Positions 1 to 8,044 are shown, numbered from the stretch's first letter. The stretch is DNA of 64,000 bases from Lysinibacillus_B sp031181585 (GCF_047301505.1 NZ_CP154840.1:2170001-2234000), one strand, 5' to 3'. Notes: generated by a model not told the origin, from the sequence alone. Program-made: numbers and translations.

Positions 1-1
1 T

Positions 2-112
2 ATTCCGATGCTGTTGGACACAGTGACACATGAGCAGTTTTTAAGCGGTATTACAACAACAAAGTTTGTAGAGGAATATTATTTACCAAAAGCAACAGCA
101 ATAGGTAAATAA
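2..112 (+). CDS. yngH: Biotin carboxylase subunit, C-terminal end only
   Basis: The first 36 codons read in one frame to TAA at 110-112. The window cuts off the start. The translated end (FLSGITTTKFVEEYYL) fits the C-terminus of acetyl/acyl-CoA carboxylase biotin carboxylase subunits, which carboxylate the biotin of a carrier protein using ATP and bicarbonate. Its place directly before a biotin-carrier gene and the HMG-CoA lyase gene matches the B. subtilis yngH-yngHB-yngG order, so it is probably the biotin carboxylase of a methylcrotonyl-CoA carboxylase. The catalytic domains lie outside the window. Confidence 0.72.
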   Translation: MPMLLDTVTHEQFLSGITTTKFVEEYYLPKATAIGK

Positions 113-115
113 AAC

Positions 116-174
116 GAGAAGTGGCGCGAAAGATTGAACTTTGGCGAGATCACATCTACTGCGTGCCGCTTCTC
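116..174 (+). other. Intercistronic hairpin between carboxylase and carrier genes
   Basis: GAGAAGTGGC at 116-125 pairs with GCCGCTTCTC at 165-174 (10 bp with one G-U). A smaller pairing is possible inside the loop. The sequence after it, TACATTCTATTTT, is only weakly U-rich. It may tune expression or mRNA stability within the operon rather than end transcription. Confidence 0.45.
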
Positions 175-204
175 TACATTCTATTTTACGCGGAGGGATA
201 ATAT

Positions 205-417
205 ATGACAATAGTAAAAGCGAGTATGGCAGGAACGGTTTGGAAAATATTAGTGGCGGAAGGCGAGCAAGTTTCTGCTGGTCAGGATGTAGTCATTTTA
301 GAATCAATGAAAATGGAAATTCCAATTGCCGCTGAAGAGGCAGGTACAGTAAAACGAATCATTGCTGCTGAAGGTGATTTTATCAACGTAGACGACGATC
401 TAGTCGAAATCGAATAA
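205..417 (+). CDS. yngHB: Biotin/lipoyl carrier protein (BCCP-like)
   Basis: A 70-residue single-domain biotin carrier. The motif ESMKM at 33-37 contains Lys36, the expected biotinylation site, and the flanking glycines (MAGTVWK, AAEEAGTVKR) fit the biotinyl-domain fold. It should shuttle carboxybiotin between the upstream biotin carboxylase and the carboxyltransferase of this operon. A ribosome site, CGGAGGGATAAT, precedes the ATG. The small free-standing form is typical of Bacillus YngHB and differs from the longer AccB of fatty acid synthesis. The domain is clear; the pathway is inferred from the neighbours. Confidence 0.9.
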   Translation: MTIVKASMAGTVWKILVAEGEQVSAGQDVVILESMKMEIPIAAEEAGTVKRIIAAEGDFINVDDDLVEIE

Positions 418-430
418 GGGAGTGTAGTCC

Positions 431-1351
431 ATGCAGCTGCCGAAGCAAGTGCAAATTAAAGAGGTAGGTCCACGTGATGGATTGCAAAATGAAATGACGT
501 TTATTTCGACTGAAGAGAAAATAAAGCTTGTTAATCGTTTAAGTGATACGGGGCTCAATTACATTGAGGTTACGAGCTTCGTTCATCCGAAATGGATTCC
601 GCAGCTGGCAGACGCCGTAGAAGTTCTAAAAGAAATTAAGCGAAACAACGATGTTACGTATGCTGCACTTGTGCCGAACAGCAAGGGACTAGAAAGAGCA
701 CTTAATGCCGATGTGGATGAAGTGAGTGTGTTTATGTCGGCAAGTGAAGGCCATAACAAGTCAAATATCAACAAATCAATTGATGAAACTTTCCCAGTTT
801 TAAAAGAAGTTGTTGATGGTGCTCTTGCAGCAGGGAAAACGGTACGCGGCTATATTTCTACTGTTATTTCATGTCCATACGATGGCTATACAAAACCAGA
901 ACAGGTCGTATATGTGGCCGAAAAATTATTTGATATGGGCATTTCTGAAATATCGCTTGGAGATACAATCGGCGTCGGTGTTCCGACTCAAGTGGATGCG
1001 CTGCTTCAGGAAATGCTGCGTCATTTTAAAGCAGAACAGCTGGCGATGCATTTCCATGATACACGAGGAACAGCATTAGCAAATGTCATGACAAGTTTGA
1101 CGCATGGTATTACAAAGTTTGATAGTGCCGTCGGGGGGCTTGGCGGCTGTCCTTATGCAAAAGGAGCCTCAGGCAACGTGGCAACAGAGGATTTATTATA
1201 TTTATTGCATGGGATGGGTATCGACACAGGAGTGAACCTGAAAAAAATCCAGCAGACAGCCCTATCCTTAGAAGACATTGTCGGTAAAAAACTATCATCT
1301 AAAATGGTGGCTATTGCACGAGGGGAGGAAGAATCATGCCAAATTTCGTAA
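431..1351 (+). CDS. yngG: Hydroxymethylglutaryl-CoA lyase
   Basis: A 306-residue HMGL-type TIM-barrel enzyme that splits 3-hydroxy-3-methylglutaryl-CoA into acetoacetate and acetyl-CoA, the last step of leucine degradation. Visible motifs are KEVGPRDGLQNE at 10-21 (catalytic Arg15/Asp16), the HFHD metal-binding segment near residue 206, and GGLGGCPYAKGASGN near 235-249 with catalytic Cys240. Length is normal for the family. The ATG follows GGGAG by about nine bases. The 3' end overlaps the hydratase gene by 16 bases, suggesting translational coupling. Confidence 0.95.
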   Translation: MQLPKQVQIKEVGPRDGLQNEMTFISTEEKIKLVNRLSDTGLNYIEVTSFVHPKWIPQLADAVEVLKEIKRNNDVTYAALVPNSKGLERALNADVDEVSVFMSASEGHNKSNINKSIDETFPVLKEVVDGALAAGKTVRGYISTVISCPYDGYTKPEQVVYVAEKLFDMGISEISLGDTIGVGVPTQVDALLQEMLRHFKAEQLAMHFHDTRGTALANVMTSLTHGITKFDSAVGGLGGCPYAKGASGNVATEDLLYLLHGMGIDTGVNLKKIQQTALSLEDIVGKKLSSKMVAIARGEEESCQIS

Positions 1352-2115
1352 CAGTAGAAGTGCAAGATAGTGTAGCGGTTGTCGTGTTTACTCGGGCTGA
1401 GGCAGCCAATGCGCTGTCCGTTCAGATGCTGCAAGAGATCAACGAAGCACTAGAAGCAATCCACTATGATCGTTCTATTCGTGCAGTAATTGTTACTGGA
1501 GAGGGCGAAAAAGCATTCTGTGCCGGAGCCGATTTAAAGGAACGCAAGGGGATGAATGAAGAAGAAACCCGCAAAACAATTGCACTAATCGGCAAAACGG
1601 TGAATCATTTTGAATCACTCGCACAGCCGGTTATTGCAGCTATTAACGGTGTCGCTTTTGGAGGCGGTCTTGAGCTTGCCCTTGCTTGTGATATTCGGAT
1701 GGCCAGCAGTACAGCAAAAATCGGATTGACAGAAACTGCACTTGGTATCATTCCAGGAGCAGGAGGAACACAGCGACTCCCCCGTCTTATTGGTACGGGA
1801 AAAGCAAAGGAGCTGATTTATACGGCTCGTCGACTGTCTGCAGAAGAAGCTTATCAATACGGCATTATTGAGCACATTGTTGAACCGCAAGATCTTCTGG
1901 AACAGGCAAAGGAATTGGCACGTGAGATTGCTAAAAATGCACCACTGTCACTTATTCAGGCCAAAACGGCTATCAATCAGGGGATGCAGACGGATATTTC
2001 TACCGGACTACAAATCGAATCATTAGCTTATAGTCGATTACTTCATACGGAAGATCGGCTGGAAGGATTGAAAGCTTTCCAGGAAAAACGTTCACCGGTC
2101 TACAGCGGCAAATAA
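1336..2115 (+). CDS. yngF: Enoyl-CoA hydratase, probably methylglutaconyl-CoA hydratase
   Basis: A 259-residue crotonase-family protein. The oxyanion-hole segments CAGADL (near residues 62-67) and NGVAFGGGLELALACD (near 105-120) are present, as is the ETALGIIPGAGGTQRL stretch holding a catalytic Glu. Between HMG-CoA lyase and a carboxyltransferase its likely role is hydration of 3-methylglutaconyl-CoA to HMG-CoA. The start lies inside the end of the lyase gene with GAGGGGAGGAAGAATC just upstream. Crotonase proteins vary in substrate, so the exact substrate rests on context. Confidence 0.92.
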   Translation: MPNFVTVEVQDSVAVVVFTRAEAANALSVQMLQEINEALEAIHYDRSIRAVIVTGEGEKAFCAGADLKERKGMNEEETRKTIALIGKTVNHFESLAQPVIAAINGVAFGGGLELALACDIRMASSTAKIGLTETALGIIPGAGGTQRLPRLIGTGKAKELIYTARRLSAEEAYQYGIIEHIVEPQDLLEQAKELAREIAKNAPLSLIQAKTAINQGMQTDISTGLQIESLAYSRLLHTEDRLEGLKAFQEKRSPVYSGK

Positions 2116-2131
2116 AAGGGGGATGGGAGAA

Positions 2132-3670
2132 ATGACTAAATTAACAGCTGATAATAAACACCAAGAAATGAAGGATACCGTATTAAAGGGCGGTCACGAA
2201 AAGTATCATGAAAAGAATAAAGAACAAGGAAAATTATTTGTTCGTGAGCGTCTAGAGCTGCTATTTGATGAGGGATTACAGGCTGAAGATGGAACGTTTG
2301 CCAATGTACTTGCAGGCGACCTACCTGCAGATGGCGTCGTCACAGGTATTGGAAAGATTCATGGACGAACTGTATGTGTAATGGCAAATGATTCAACAGT
2401 CAAAGCAGGCTCATGGGGAAAGAGAACAGTTGAGAAAATTATCCGCATCCAGGAGACGGCTGAAAAGCTTAGCGTTCCTTTACTTTATTTAGTGGACTCA
2501 GCTGGAGCACGTATTACGGACCAATTAGAAATGTTCCCGGGACGTCGCGGAGCAGGCCGTATTTTTTATAATCAGGTCAAATTATCTGGGCGTATTCCGC
2601 AAATTTGTCTTTTGTTCGGTCCTTCAGCTGCAGGTGGTGCGTATATTCCTGCCTTCTGTGATGTCGTAGTCATGGTAGAAGGAAATGCATCGATGTATCT
2701 TGGATCGCCTCGTATGGCAGAGATGGTTATCGGAGAAAAAGTTGACCTTGAGACAATGGGTGGGGCAAAGATGCACTGTTCGATCTCAGGCTGTGGAGAT
2801 GTACTAGCAAAAACTGAGGAAGAAGCAATTGCCTATGCTAGACAATACATCAGTTACTTCCCAGACAACTTTAAAAATAAGCCGAACGTGGAAGAGCCTA
2901 AACTTCCTGCGACATTTGAAAAATCTATCGAGGAAATCATCCCTGCAAATCAAAATGCTGCGTTTAATATGTATGACTTAATTGACCGCATTATTGATGA
3001 AGGCTCATTCTGTGAGGTGAAGAAGCTGTTCGCAGCTGAAATCATCACGGGATTTGCTCGAATTAATGGTCAATCTGTCGGTATCATTGCTAACCAGCCG
3101 CGGGTTAAAGGCGGCGTACTGTTCCATGATTCTGCAGACAAAGCAGCTAAATTCATTAGTTTGTGTGATGCTTTCCACATTCCGCTGCTATTCCTTGCAG
3201 ATGTACCTGGTTTTATGATCGGTACTCAAGTAGAAAAAATGGGTATTATCCGCCATGGCGCGAAAATGATCTTTGCGATGAGCGAAGCAACAGTACCGAA
3301 AATTACAGTAATTGTTCGTAAGGCATACGGTGCAGGTCTCTATGCAATGGCAGGTCCTGCGTTTGAACCGGATGTATGTATTGCATTAACAGGTGCACAA
3401 ATTGCCGTAATGGGTCCGGAAGCTGCAGTCAATGCTGTTTATGCGAATAAAATTGCAGCACTGCCTAAAGAAGAACAGGCAGCATTTATCGAGCAGCAGC
3501 GTGAAGAGTACCGTAAAGAAATTGATGTATACCGTTTAGCGTCTGAATTAATTATTGATGATGTCATTGAACCGAACGAACTTCGTAAAACATTAGAGCT
3601 TCGTTTAGATGCTTATAAATCCAAGAAATTGACATTTACAGAACGCAAGCACGGTGTTAGCCCGGTATAA
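2132..3670 (+). CDS. yngE: Acyl-CoA carboxylase carboxyltransferase subunit (methylcrotonyl-CoA type)
   Basis: A protein of about 512 residues, the biotin-dependent carboxyltransferase that moves CO2 from carboxybiotin to an acyl-CoA. Two crotonase-like halves are visible: an N-terminal one with DSAGARITDQ and SAAGGAYIP, and a C-terminal one with GFMIGTQVEKMGIIRHGAK and RKAYGAGLYAM. With the biotin carboxylase, carrier, lyase and hydratase it completes a methylcrotonyl-CoA carboxylase pathway. The ATG at 2132 is preferred because AAAAGGGGG lies nine bases upstream; the in-frame ATG at 2123 abuts that site. Propionyl-CoA carboxylase is the main alternative. Confidence 0.93.
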   Translation: MTKLTADNKHQEMKDTVLKGGHEKYHEKNKEQGKLFVRERLELLFDEGLQAEDGTFANVLAGDLPADGVVTGIGKIHGRTVCVMANDSTVKAGSWGKRTVEKIIRIQETAEKLSVPLLYLVDSAGARITDQLEMFPGRRGAGRIFYNQVKLSGRIPQICLLFGPSAAGGAYIPAFCDVVVMVEGNASMYLGSPRMAEMVIGEKVDLETMGGAKMHCSISGCGDVLAKTEEEAIAYARQYISYFPDNFKNKPNVEEPKLPATFEKSIEEIIPANQNAAFNMYDLIDRIIDEGSFCEVKKLFAAEIITGFARINGQSVGIIANQPRVKGGVLFHDSADKAAKFISLCDAFHIPLLFLADVPGFMIGTQVEKMGIIRHGAKMIFAMSEATVPKITVIVRKAYGAGLYAMAGPAFEPDVCIALTGAQIAVMGPEAAVNAVYANKIAALPKEEQAAFIEQQREEYRKEIDVYRLASELIIDDVIEPNELRKTLELRLDAYKSKKLTFTERKHGVSPV

Positions 3671-3720
3671 TCATTTCTCTCAGTAGAGAATTTATGTAGC
3701 TATTAGAATTCAAGTTAGAA

Positions 3721-3770
3721 AACCCGTATGATTGAAAGGAGCTATTTCAACATACGGGTTCTTTCATTAT
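3721..3770 (+). terminator. Intrinsic terminator after the leucine-catabolism operon
   Basis: AACCCGTATG at 3721-3730 pairs perfectly with CATACGGGTT at 3751-3760. A nested TTGAAA/TTTCAA stem (3732-3737 with 3745-3750) extends it. CTTTCATT follows. The hairpin lies between convergent genes and may serve both. Confidence 0.7.
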
Positions 3771-3775
3771 ATGTT

Positions 3776-4000
3776 TTATAAAGACAACATCCCCATCGTG
3801 CCGGCTGCGAGTGCTGCCAAAATGATATACACGCCATATCCTCGTTTTCCGTTCAATTTCATATCTCGTATACCTAATAAAAGATACATTGCTGCTAAAA
3901 ATAAAATAGAAACAGGGCCATATGAAAAATCTTTTGTTAGTAAACTATAAGCTGATATTGAAATAGAAAGAAAACCGAAAAGCAGCAGGAGAAATTTCAA
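3776..4000 (-). CDS. Small membrane protein, DUF3953/YczI-like
   Basis: A 74-residue hydrophobic protein with about three membrane segments (1-20, 28-45, 55-74) split by the basic loop RDMKLNGKRGYG. The pattern of a hydrophobic segment, GIRDMK, a basic loop and GYG resembles YczI-type DUF3953 proteins as I recall them; function unknown. The TTG start is chosen because GAGGAGGT lies about eight bases upstream. It sits 30 bases after the DinB-like gene on the same strand, so the two are probably co-transcribed. Confidence 0.6.
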   Translation of the reverse strand: MKFLLLLFGFLSISISAYSLLTKDFSYGPVSILFLAAMYLLLGIRDMKLNGKRGYGVYIILAALAAGTMGMLSL

Positions 4001-4030
4001 TTCATGTACCTCCTCTTTCGTTACGTCTTT

Positions 4031-4516
4031 TCATTTAATCGAATCACTGGATAACCCAAGCTTTCTGCCAATGAAATTGGCAGGCACCGGGGAACGCCCG
4101 ATATCCCTTGCCCAGATAGAAAGCTGGCCAATATGATGAATTTCATGGGCGATGATATGATGCAAAATATCTTCTACTGAATATGACTGATCATCCCACA
4201 CCACAGTTACGAATTCTTCTTTGATAGCCAATAAATCCTTTTGAAGAAATGCGGCGTTTTCAATACGCAGCTCATTAGAAAGGGACCGGACTTCAGGAAG
4301 CGTTTTGAAGTCTTCAAAATGAAAAGGGGAATCTTCCTTTCCTTCAATAGCGCGAATCCAGCTAAATTCCACTTCGGTAATATGAAAAAGCGTATGTAAG
4401 AAGCTGCCGACTCCTCCTTGTCGTTCCTTTATCAACTCGTCATGGGTAAGCTGATGACACCATTCAAACCATTCATCTCTAACTTGCCAATTATATTCGA
4501 AAAACTTCTTCATCAT
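4031..4516 (-). CDS. DinB/YfiT-like metal-binding four-helix protein
   Basis: A 161-residue protein of the DinB superfamily. The candidate metal ligands are the His pair at 41/45 (LHTLFHITE) and the HEIHHIGQL motif with His124 and His127/128. Members bind a divalent metal; some act as thiol-dependent transferases (bacillithiol S-transferase type), many are uncharacterised. The ATG has GGGAGGT at good distance. Length is normal. The substrate cannot be told from sequence. Confidence 0.85.
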   Translation of the reverse strand: MMKKFFEYNWQVRDEWFEWCHQLTHDELIKERQGGVGSFLHTLFHITEVEFSWIRAIEGKEDSPFHFEDFKTLPEVRSLSNELRIENAAFLQKDLLAIKEEFVTVVWDDQSYSVEDILHHIIAHEIHHIGQLSIWARDIGRSPVPANFIGRKLGLSSDSIK

Positions 4517-4678
4517 TTTTACCTCCCTATAGATAATGTCTATTTATAATAGAATTATTAAAAAAACTTCTTTACTTTATATGGTAGCATTTTATAAATA
4601 TGGTTGTATAGGAAGAGTTGATTGAGAAAGTTAAGTTTACTAACAGATATAGAGCAATGGTATGTGAAGGGGTAGAGG

Positions 4679-4774
4679 ATGATTGAAGTAAATGGTTATG
4701 CAATCGTTGTGCTGCTGTTAATAGGACTCAGTGCTGGTTTAGTAAGAGGAGTTCAACATAATTATTACTATTAA
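4679..4774 (+). CDS. Very small single-span membrane protein
   Basis: A 31-codon frame beginning MIEVNGYAIVV and ending in HNYYY. It has one hydrophobic segment of about 18 residues (8-23) and a short positive tail. GGGGTAGAGG precedes the ATG. It is too short for standard gene finding but has a plausible ribosome site and coherent composition. The family is not recognised; the Tyr-ending tail recalls the tiny YjcZ-type sporulation proteins only loosely. Confidence 0.4.
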   Translation: MIEVNGYAIVVLLLIGLSAGLVRGVQHNYYY

Positions 4775-4926
4775 AAACGGCAAATAAATAAAAATTAAGC
4801 ACCATTCTATTTTTACTTGCTCTGATTGTAGTGAAAACGAAAAGAAATTAACTGTATAAAGGAAAGCTATATGGGAGATTGTATGTGACAGAACGAATGG
4901 CAGATTATCAACAGGCTAAAAAGGAA

Positions 4927-4951
4927 GGGCAAGCCAGATACTGGCTTGCCC
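4927..4951 (-). terminator. Intrinsic terminator for the minus-strand small gene
   Basis: GGGCAAGCCAG at 4927-4937 and CTGGCTTGCCC at 4941-4951 form a perfect 11 bp stem with loop ATA. Read on the minus strand it is followed by TTCCTTTTTAG, a good U-tract, directly after the gene ending at 4960. Confidence 0.85.
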
Positions 4952-4959
4952 TCAATTCC

Positions 4960-5058
4960 TTACACTACGGAAATAAAGTTCATATAGATGACGACACCTG
5001 TTACGATACCGAATACCACACCTGCTCCCGCCATTGCTGTATGATACCATTTCATCAT
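4960..5058 (-). CDS. Tiny membrane protein (about 32 residues)
   Basis: The reading frame ends at 4960, nine bases before a strong terminator, which supports a real transcript. The likely product starts MMKWYHTAMAG and has one glycine-rich membrane span (GAGVVFGIVTGVVIYM). GAAGGG lies about ten bases before the ATG at 5058. A longer in-frame version from a TTG at 5142 would add 28 polar residues. Not recognised. Confidence 0.45.
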   Translation of the reverse strand: MMKWYHTAMAGAGVVFGIVTGVVIYMNFISVV

Positions 5059-5361
5059 TTCAACATCATTCCCTTCGTTCAGTAAAAAGTTTTGTATGAT
5101 TCTCATTCCCTTTCTTTCATTTTGGAAACATTTCTCTAACAATTAAATCAAGAGATGTCACTTGGATGGAAATTATAGATTTACTATTTGTAAATACTGG
5201 ATAAGCGTAAGCATTTCACGTACAATAATGCGTAGCTAACAATAAATTGTTATTCATATCATGTAAGTTGATGAAAGAATGATGATTCATTTTAGTTACA
5301 GAACGCCCAACATACAAATCATTTTCCTATAATGATATTTTTTATCGAAAAGGAGATTCAT

Positions 5362-5997
5362 ATGACAGAGTTTAAGAGAATGACAATTCACCGTGCATTA
5401 ACGGAGTTGAAAATGCTGCATAAACGAATCGAAGAAGCAAACCGTGCAGTAAAGGCGGTTGTTGCCCATCGAAAAAGTGATAAAAAAATTGACGGACTTG
5501 AAGTCGAGGAATTTATAAAAAACATGCAAAGCTCGCATGACAAGGTTGTCGGGCTAATTGCTTACCGAAACCGCTTGAAGGCATTAGTTGTAGAATCCAA
5601 TGCAAGAACAGTAGTAAAAGTTGGTAGTCATGAAATGACTGTTGCTGAGGCGATTGAACGAAAACAGTCGATACAGTATGAGAAAAATCTGTTATCCACT
5701 CTCATTCAGCAGTATAATAACGCGATACAGCGAGCAGCAAAAAATAATGATGAACTCCCGGAGAAACTGGAAGCATATCTCGTCAATATCCTGGGGAATA
5801 AAGAAAAGCAAACACCGGAAGAGGTAGAGCTGCATACAGAGACTTTTATGAAACGAAATGAATACGAACTGCTTGATCCGCTAAAGGTAAAGAAAGTAAT
5901 CGAAGCTATGGAAGATCGTATTAATGAATTTGAATCAGAGGTTGATGCAGTGCTTTCTGAATCGAACGCGACGACTTTTATAGAAGTGGTGCAATGA
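5362..5997 (+). CDS. Coiled-coil protein, DIP1984-like / phage-type hypothetical
   Basis: A 211-residue, largely helical and charged protein without membrane segments or a signal peptide. Helices near 1-35, 95-120 and 180-205 look coiled-coil forming, and the middle holds MTVAEAIERKQSIQYEKNLL. This layout resembles DIP1984-type (septicolysin-like) proteins and hypothetical proteins of large Bacillus phages; no activity is known to me. The ATG at 5362 has AAAAGGAGATTCAT upstream and is preferred over a start at 5332. It stands alone beside an IS element, which fits an acquired gene. Confidence 0.7.
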   Translation: MTEFKRMTIHRALTELKMLHKRIEEANRAVKAVVAHRKSDKKIDGLEVEEFIKNMQSSHDKVVGLIAYRNRLKALVVESNARTVVKVGSHEMTVAEAIERKQSIQYEKNLLSTLIQQYNNAIQRAAKNNDELPEKLEAYLVNILGNKEKQTPEEVELHTETFMKRNEYELLDPLKVKKVIEAMEDRINEFESEVDAVLSESNATTFIEVVQ

Positions 5998-6120
5998 AAA
6001 CTATGCATGGCCTGGCGAAAACAAAAAACGATCAGTCGCTCGTCTTTTGGCGTTGACGAGTTGAAATAATAAACGCCAATCAAACAACTAGTAAATAGGG
6101 TTTTCCTTAATTGAAAGTTC

Positions 6121-6200
6121 AAAGCTGAAGGCTCAAACCTGAAAGCTCACGTTTCAAAGCTCTTATACTATTAAAGCTGAAAGTATAAAGCTGAAGGCTC
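6121..6200 (+). repeat. Short degenerate direct repeats left of the IS element
   Basis: AAAGCTGAAGGCTC occurs exactly at 6121-6134 and 6187-6200. Related units lie between (AAACCTGAAAGCTCAC, AAAGCTCTTATAC, AAAGCTGAAAGTAT). No gene covers 5998-6326, and apart from these repeats I see nothing functional there. Confidence 0.55.
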
Positions 6201-6327
6201 TTTCAAATCCTGGAGTCATGGTTAAGGCATTGACTGATCACGGCCGTATGTCATCCACCAGGCAGCCTTTGCTGTGCAGCTACATATATTTAAATGAACC
6301 GATATGCAAAATATGCATGTGATATTA

Positions 6328-6395
6328 TCCCCTTTAAGTAGACAATGTTAAAAAACCTACAGTACGCTGTAGATAAACATTTTACTTAAAGGGGA
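6328..6395 (+). promoter_or_regulatory. IS end / orfA ribosome-site sequestering inverted repeat
   Basis: TCCCCTTTAAGTA at 6328-6340 is exactly complementary to TACTTAAAGGGGA at 6383-6395, which contains the AAAGGGG ribosome site of orfA. A second hairpin, CTACAG-TACG-CTGTAG (6357-6372), lies inside. Transcripts entering from outside the element would mask the ribosome site; transcripts starting inside the left end would not. Confidence 0.6.
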
Positions 6396-6403
6396 TTTTC
6401 TCT

Positions 6404-6724
6404 ATGTCGCGAAAAAATAATACGTATTCAAATGAATTGAAGTTAGAAATTGTACAAGCCTATTTAACGAGCAATGAAAGTATGCAAAAGATTGCGGATC
6501 GATATGAAATTCGCAATGTTTCACAAGTGAAGGCCTGGGTGAAAAAATTTAAAGAAGTTGAATCAATTGAAGCCTTTAATCGCCTTCCATCTACGGGTTC
6601 TGGAGCGAAAGGTGTGAAGAATCCGTTAAAAGGAAAACGTACCCACTTTAAAACTGTAGAAGAAGAACGTGATTACTATAAGGCACAGGTAGAATACTTA
6701 AAAAAGCAGTATCCAAATCTGTAA
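6404..6724 (+). CDS. IS3-family transposase OrfA (helix-turn-helix)
   Basis: A 106-residue protein with an N-terminal helix-turn-helix (residues 8-52, including IADRYEIRNVSQVKAWVKKF), a basic middle and a C-terminal helix (EEERDYYKAQVEYLKKQY) suited to a leucine-zipper-like contact. It binds the inverted repeats. The ATG follows AAAGGGGATTTTCTCT. An A-AAA-AAG heptamer at 6700-6706 is in zero frame near its end, so a -1 slip would fuse it to OrfB. Confidence 0.92.
   Translation: MSRKNNTYSNELKLEIVQAYLTSNESMQKIADRYEIRNVSQVKAWVKKFKEVESIEAFNRLPSTGSGAKGVKNPLKGKRTHFKTVEEERDYYKAQVEYLKKQYPNL
6700..6706 (+). promoter_or_regulatory. Programmed -1 frameshift site (A-AAA-AAG)
   Basis: In the orfA frame the heptamer reads A AAA AAG. 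Slipping back one base enters the orfB frame, which stays open from here through the orfB ATG. This is the usual way IS3-family elements make OrfAB transposase. GGAGG at 6727-6731 downstream may stimulate slippage. Confidence 0.75.
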
Positions 6725-6732
6725 ATGGAGGA

Positions 6733-7596
6733 ATGCCCACTTATCCAGACCGTTATCATATTATCGAAGAAATGAAAGATCGGTATCCGATTACATGGCT
6801 CACTGAAATGGCGAAAGTTGAACGTTCAGGTTATTATAGATGGCTTAAAAATGGCAAGGTATCGTTACGTAAACGTGATGATATCCTTTTAAAGGAGCAT
6901 ATTTTAGGGATTCATCAAACGCATAAAATGTATGGTTATCCTCGTATGAAAATCGCTTTACGGGACAAAGGATTTCATGTGAATCATAAGAAGGTCTATC
7001 GATTAATGAGTGAGCTGGGTATTCAATCGATTATCCGTAAAAAGCATCGTATATGGGGGAATCGACTATCGCGTGTATTTGATAATGTGCTGGCGCGTAA
7101 TTTTAAAGAGCGTGTAGAAAATGAGGTGCTCGTGACAGATATTACGTATTTACCGACGAAAAATGGTTTTCTCTACCTATCAGCTGTACAAGATTTATAT
7201 AACAACGAAATTGTCGCCTGGAAAATTAGTGAGCGTAACGATTTAGAATTAGTCATGGACACACTACAGGAATTGACGGCAAAAAGAAAGGTGTACCGAA
7301 GCATCATCCATTCGGATCAGGGCTTCCAATACACATCGATTAAGTATCATCAGACCGTAGGTCAACTTGGCATGATTGGCAGTCATTCTCGCAAAGGAAA
7401 CTGCCATGATAACGCTTGTATCGAGTCGTTCTTCTCGCACTTTAAAAGCGAGTGTTTATATCTTTTACACGATAATACGGAAGAAGCAGTGAGACAAGCC
7501 GTTGAACAATACATCTACTTTTATAACTTCCAACGCTTCCAAAAACGACTCAACCACCTGGCACCGATAGAATATCGACACCAGATGGCTGCTTAG
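6733..7596 (+). CDS. IS3-family transposase OrfB (DDE integrase core)
   Basis: A 287-residue catalytic part with an HTH_21-like region (HKMYGYPRMKIALRDKG near 57-75) and a retroviral-type integrase core. The acidic triad is visible as VTDITYLPT, IHSDQGFQY and the Glu of IESFFSHFKSE. No stop or deletion breaks it, so the element may be active. It can start at its own ATG after GGAGGA or be made as a fusion with OrfA. Confidence 0.94.
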   Translation: MPTYPDRYHIIEEMKDRYPITWLTEMAKVERSGYYRWLKNGKVSLRKRDDILLKEHILGIHQTHKMYGYPRMKIALRDKGFHVNHKKVYRLMSELGIQSIIRKKHRIWGNRLSRVFDNVLARNFKERVENEVLVTDITYLPTKNGFLYLSAVQDLYNNEIVAWKISERNDLELVMDTLQELTAKRKVYRSIIHSDQGFQYTSIKYHQTVGQLGMIGSHSRKGNCHDNACIESFFSHFKSECLYLLHDNTEEAVRQAVEQYIYFYNFQRFQKRLNHLAPIEYRHQMAA

Positions 7597-7616
7597 TCTT
7601 TTTTAAAGCTGTCTAC

Positions 7617-7622
7617 TTGACA
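7617..7622 (+). promoter_or_regulatory. Outward-facing TTGACA in the right IS end
   Basis: A consensus -35 hexamer points outward in the right inverted repeat. In IS3-family circles, abutted ends commonly create a junction promoter from a -35 in the right end and a -10 in the left end; it could also drive neighbouring DNA. The -10 partner was not assigned. Confidence 0.4.
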
Positions 7623-7841
7623 GGGGTAAGTCCACATGTCGGTTTTTTAGTAAGTTAAATTATTTGGAATAGAAGCAATGAATATTATTTCGCTATTTTT
7701 TATAAATGACCTAATCAGCATACATTTTCATCTTGTCGTGAAAGCTAACAAGACTTTTAAAGAGAGACTTTTCGGGGAATGGTGGAGGAAGGAAAGCAAC
7801 AGGGTAGAAGTCAGCCCTAGCAGCATAAGGAGGAAAGTGAA

Positions 7842-8036
7842 ATGCCAGTATCCTATATAATAGGAATCGTTTTTTTCTTCATTCTCTTTGTTGTAGGAAT
7901 GATCTATGCAAGTCAGTCTATCTGGATGATGGTTTTGGGGATTATTGGTTTGATTGTAACAGCCTATTTCATTACGCGGATTGTTTCGGACGTTTTGCGG
8001 GAAATGCATCGTAGAAATACAGAAAAAGATCGTTGA
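7842..8036 (+). CDS. Small two-span membrane protein
   Basis: A 64-residue protein with two hydrophobic segments (about 5-23 and 27-47) and a charged C-terminal tail (RRNTEKDR). AAGGAGGAAAGTGAA directly before the ATG is a very strong ribosome site, and a terminator follows nine bases after the stop. The family is not recognised. It lies just outside the right end of the IS element. Confidence 0.7.
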   Translation: MPVSYIIGIVFFFILFVVGMIYASQSIWMMVLGIIGLIVTAYFITRIVSDVLREMHRRNTEKDR

Positions 8037-8044
8037 TTGGGCTG

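Larger units (their letters stand above)
6326..7628 (+). mobile_element. IS3-family insertion sequence, apparently intact
   Basis: The left end (6326-6355) and the reverse complement of the right end (7600-7628) share CCCCT, AAGTAGACA and TTAAAAAA in register, giving imperfect terminal inverted repeats. Between them lie orfA, an A-AAA-AAG slip site and orfB with a complete DDE core. The length of about 1.3 kb is normal for IS3. I could not find a clear target-site duplication, so the exact ends may be off by a few bases. Confidence 0.85.

Noticed and set aside
5362..7628. A prophage around the phage-like coiled-coil gene
   Set aside because: No capsid, tail, terminase or lysis genes are nearby; only one phage-like hypothetical and an IS element.
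7678..7860. 60-codon plus-strand frame after the IS element
   Set aside because: It has no ribosome site and overlaps the well-supported start of the small membrane protein at 7842.
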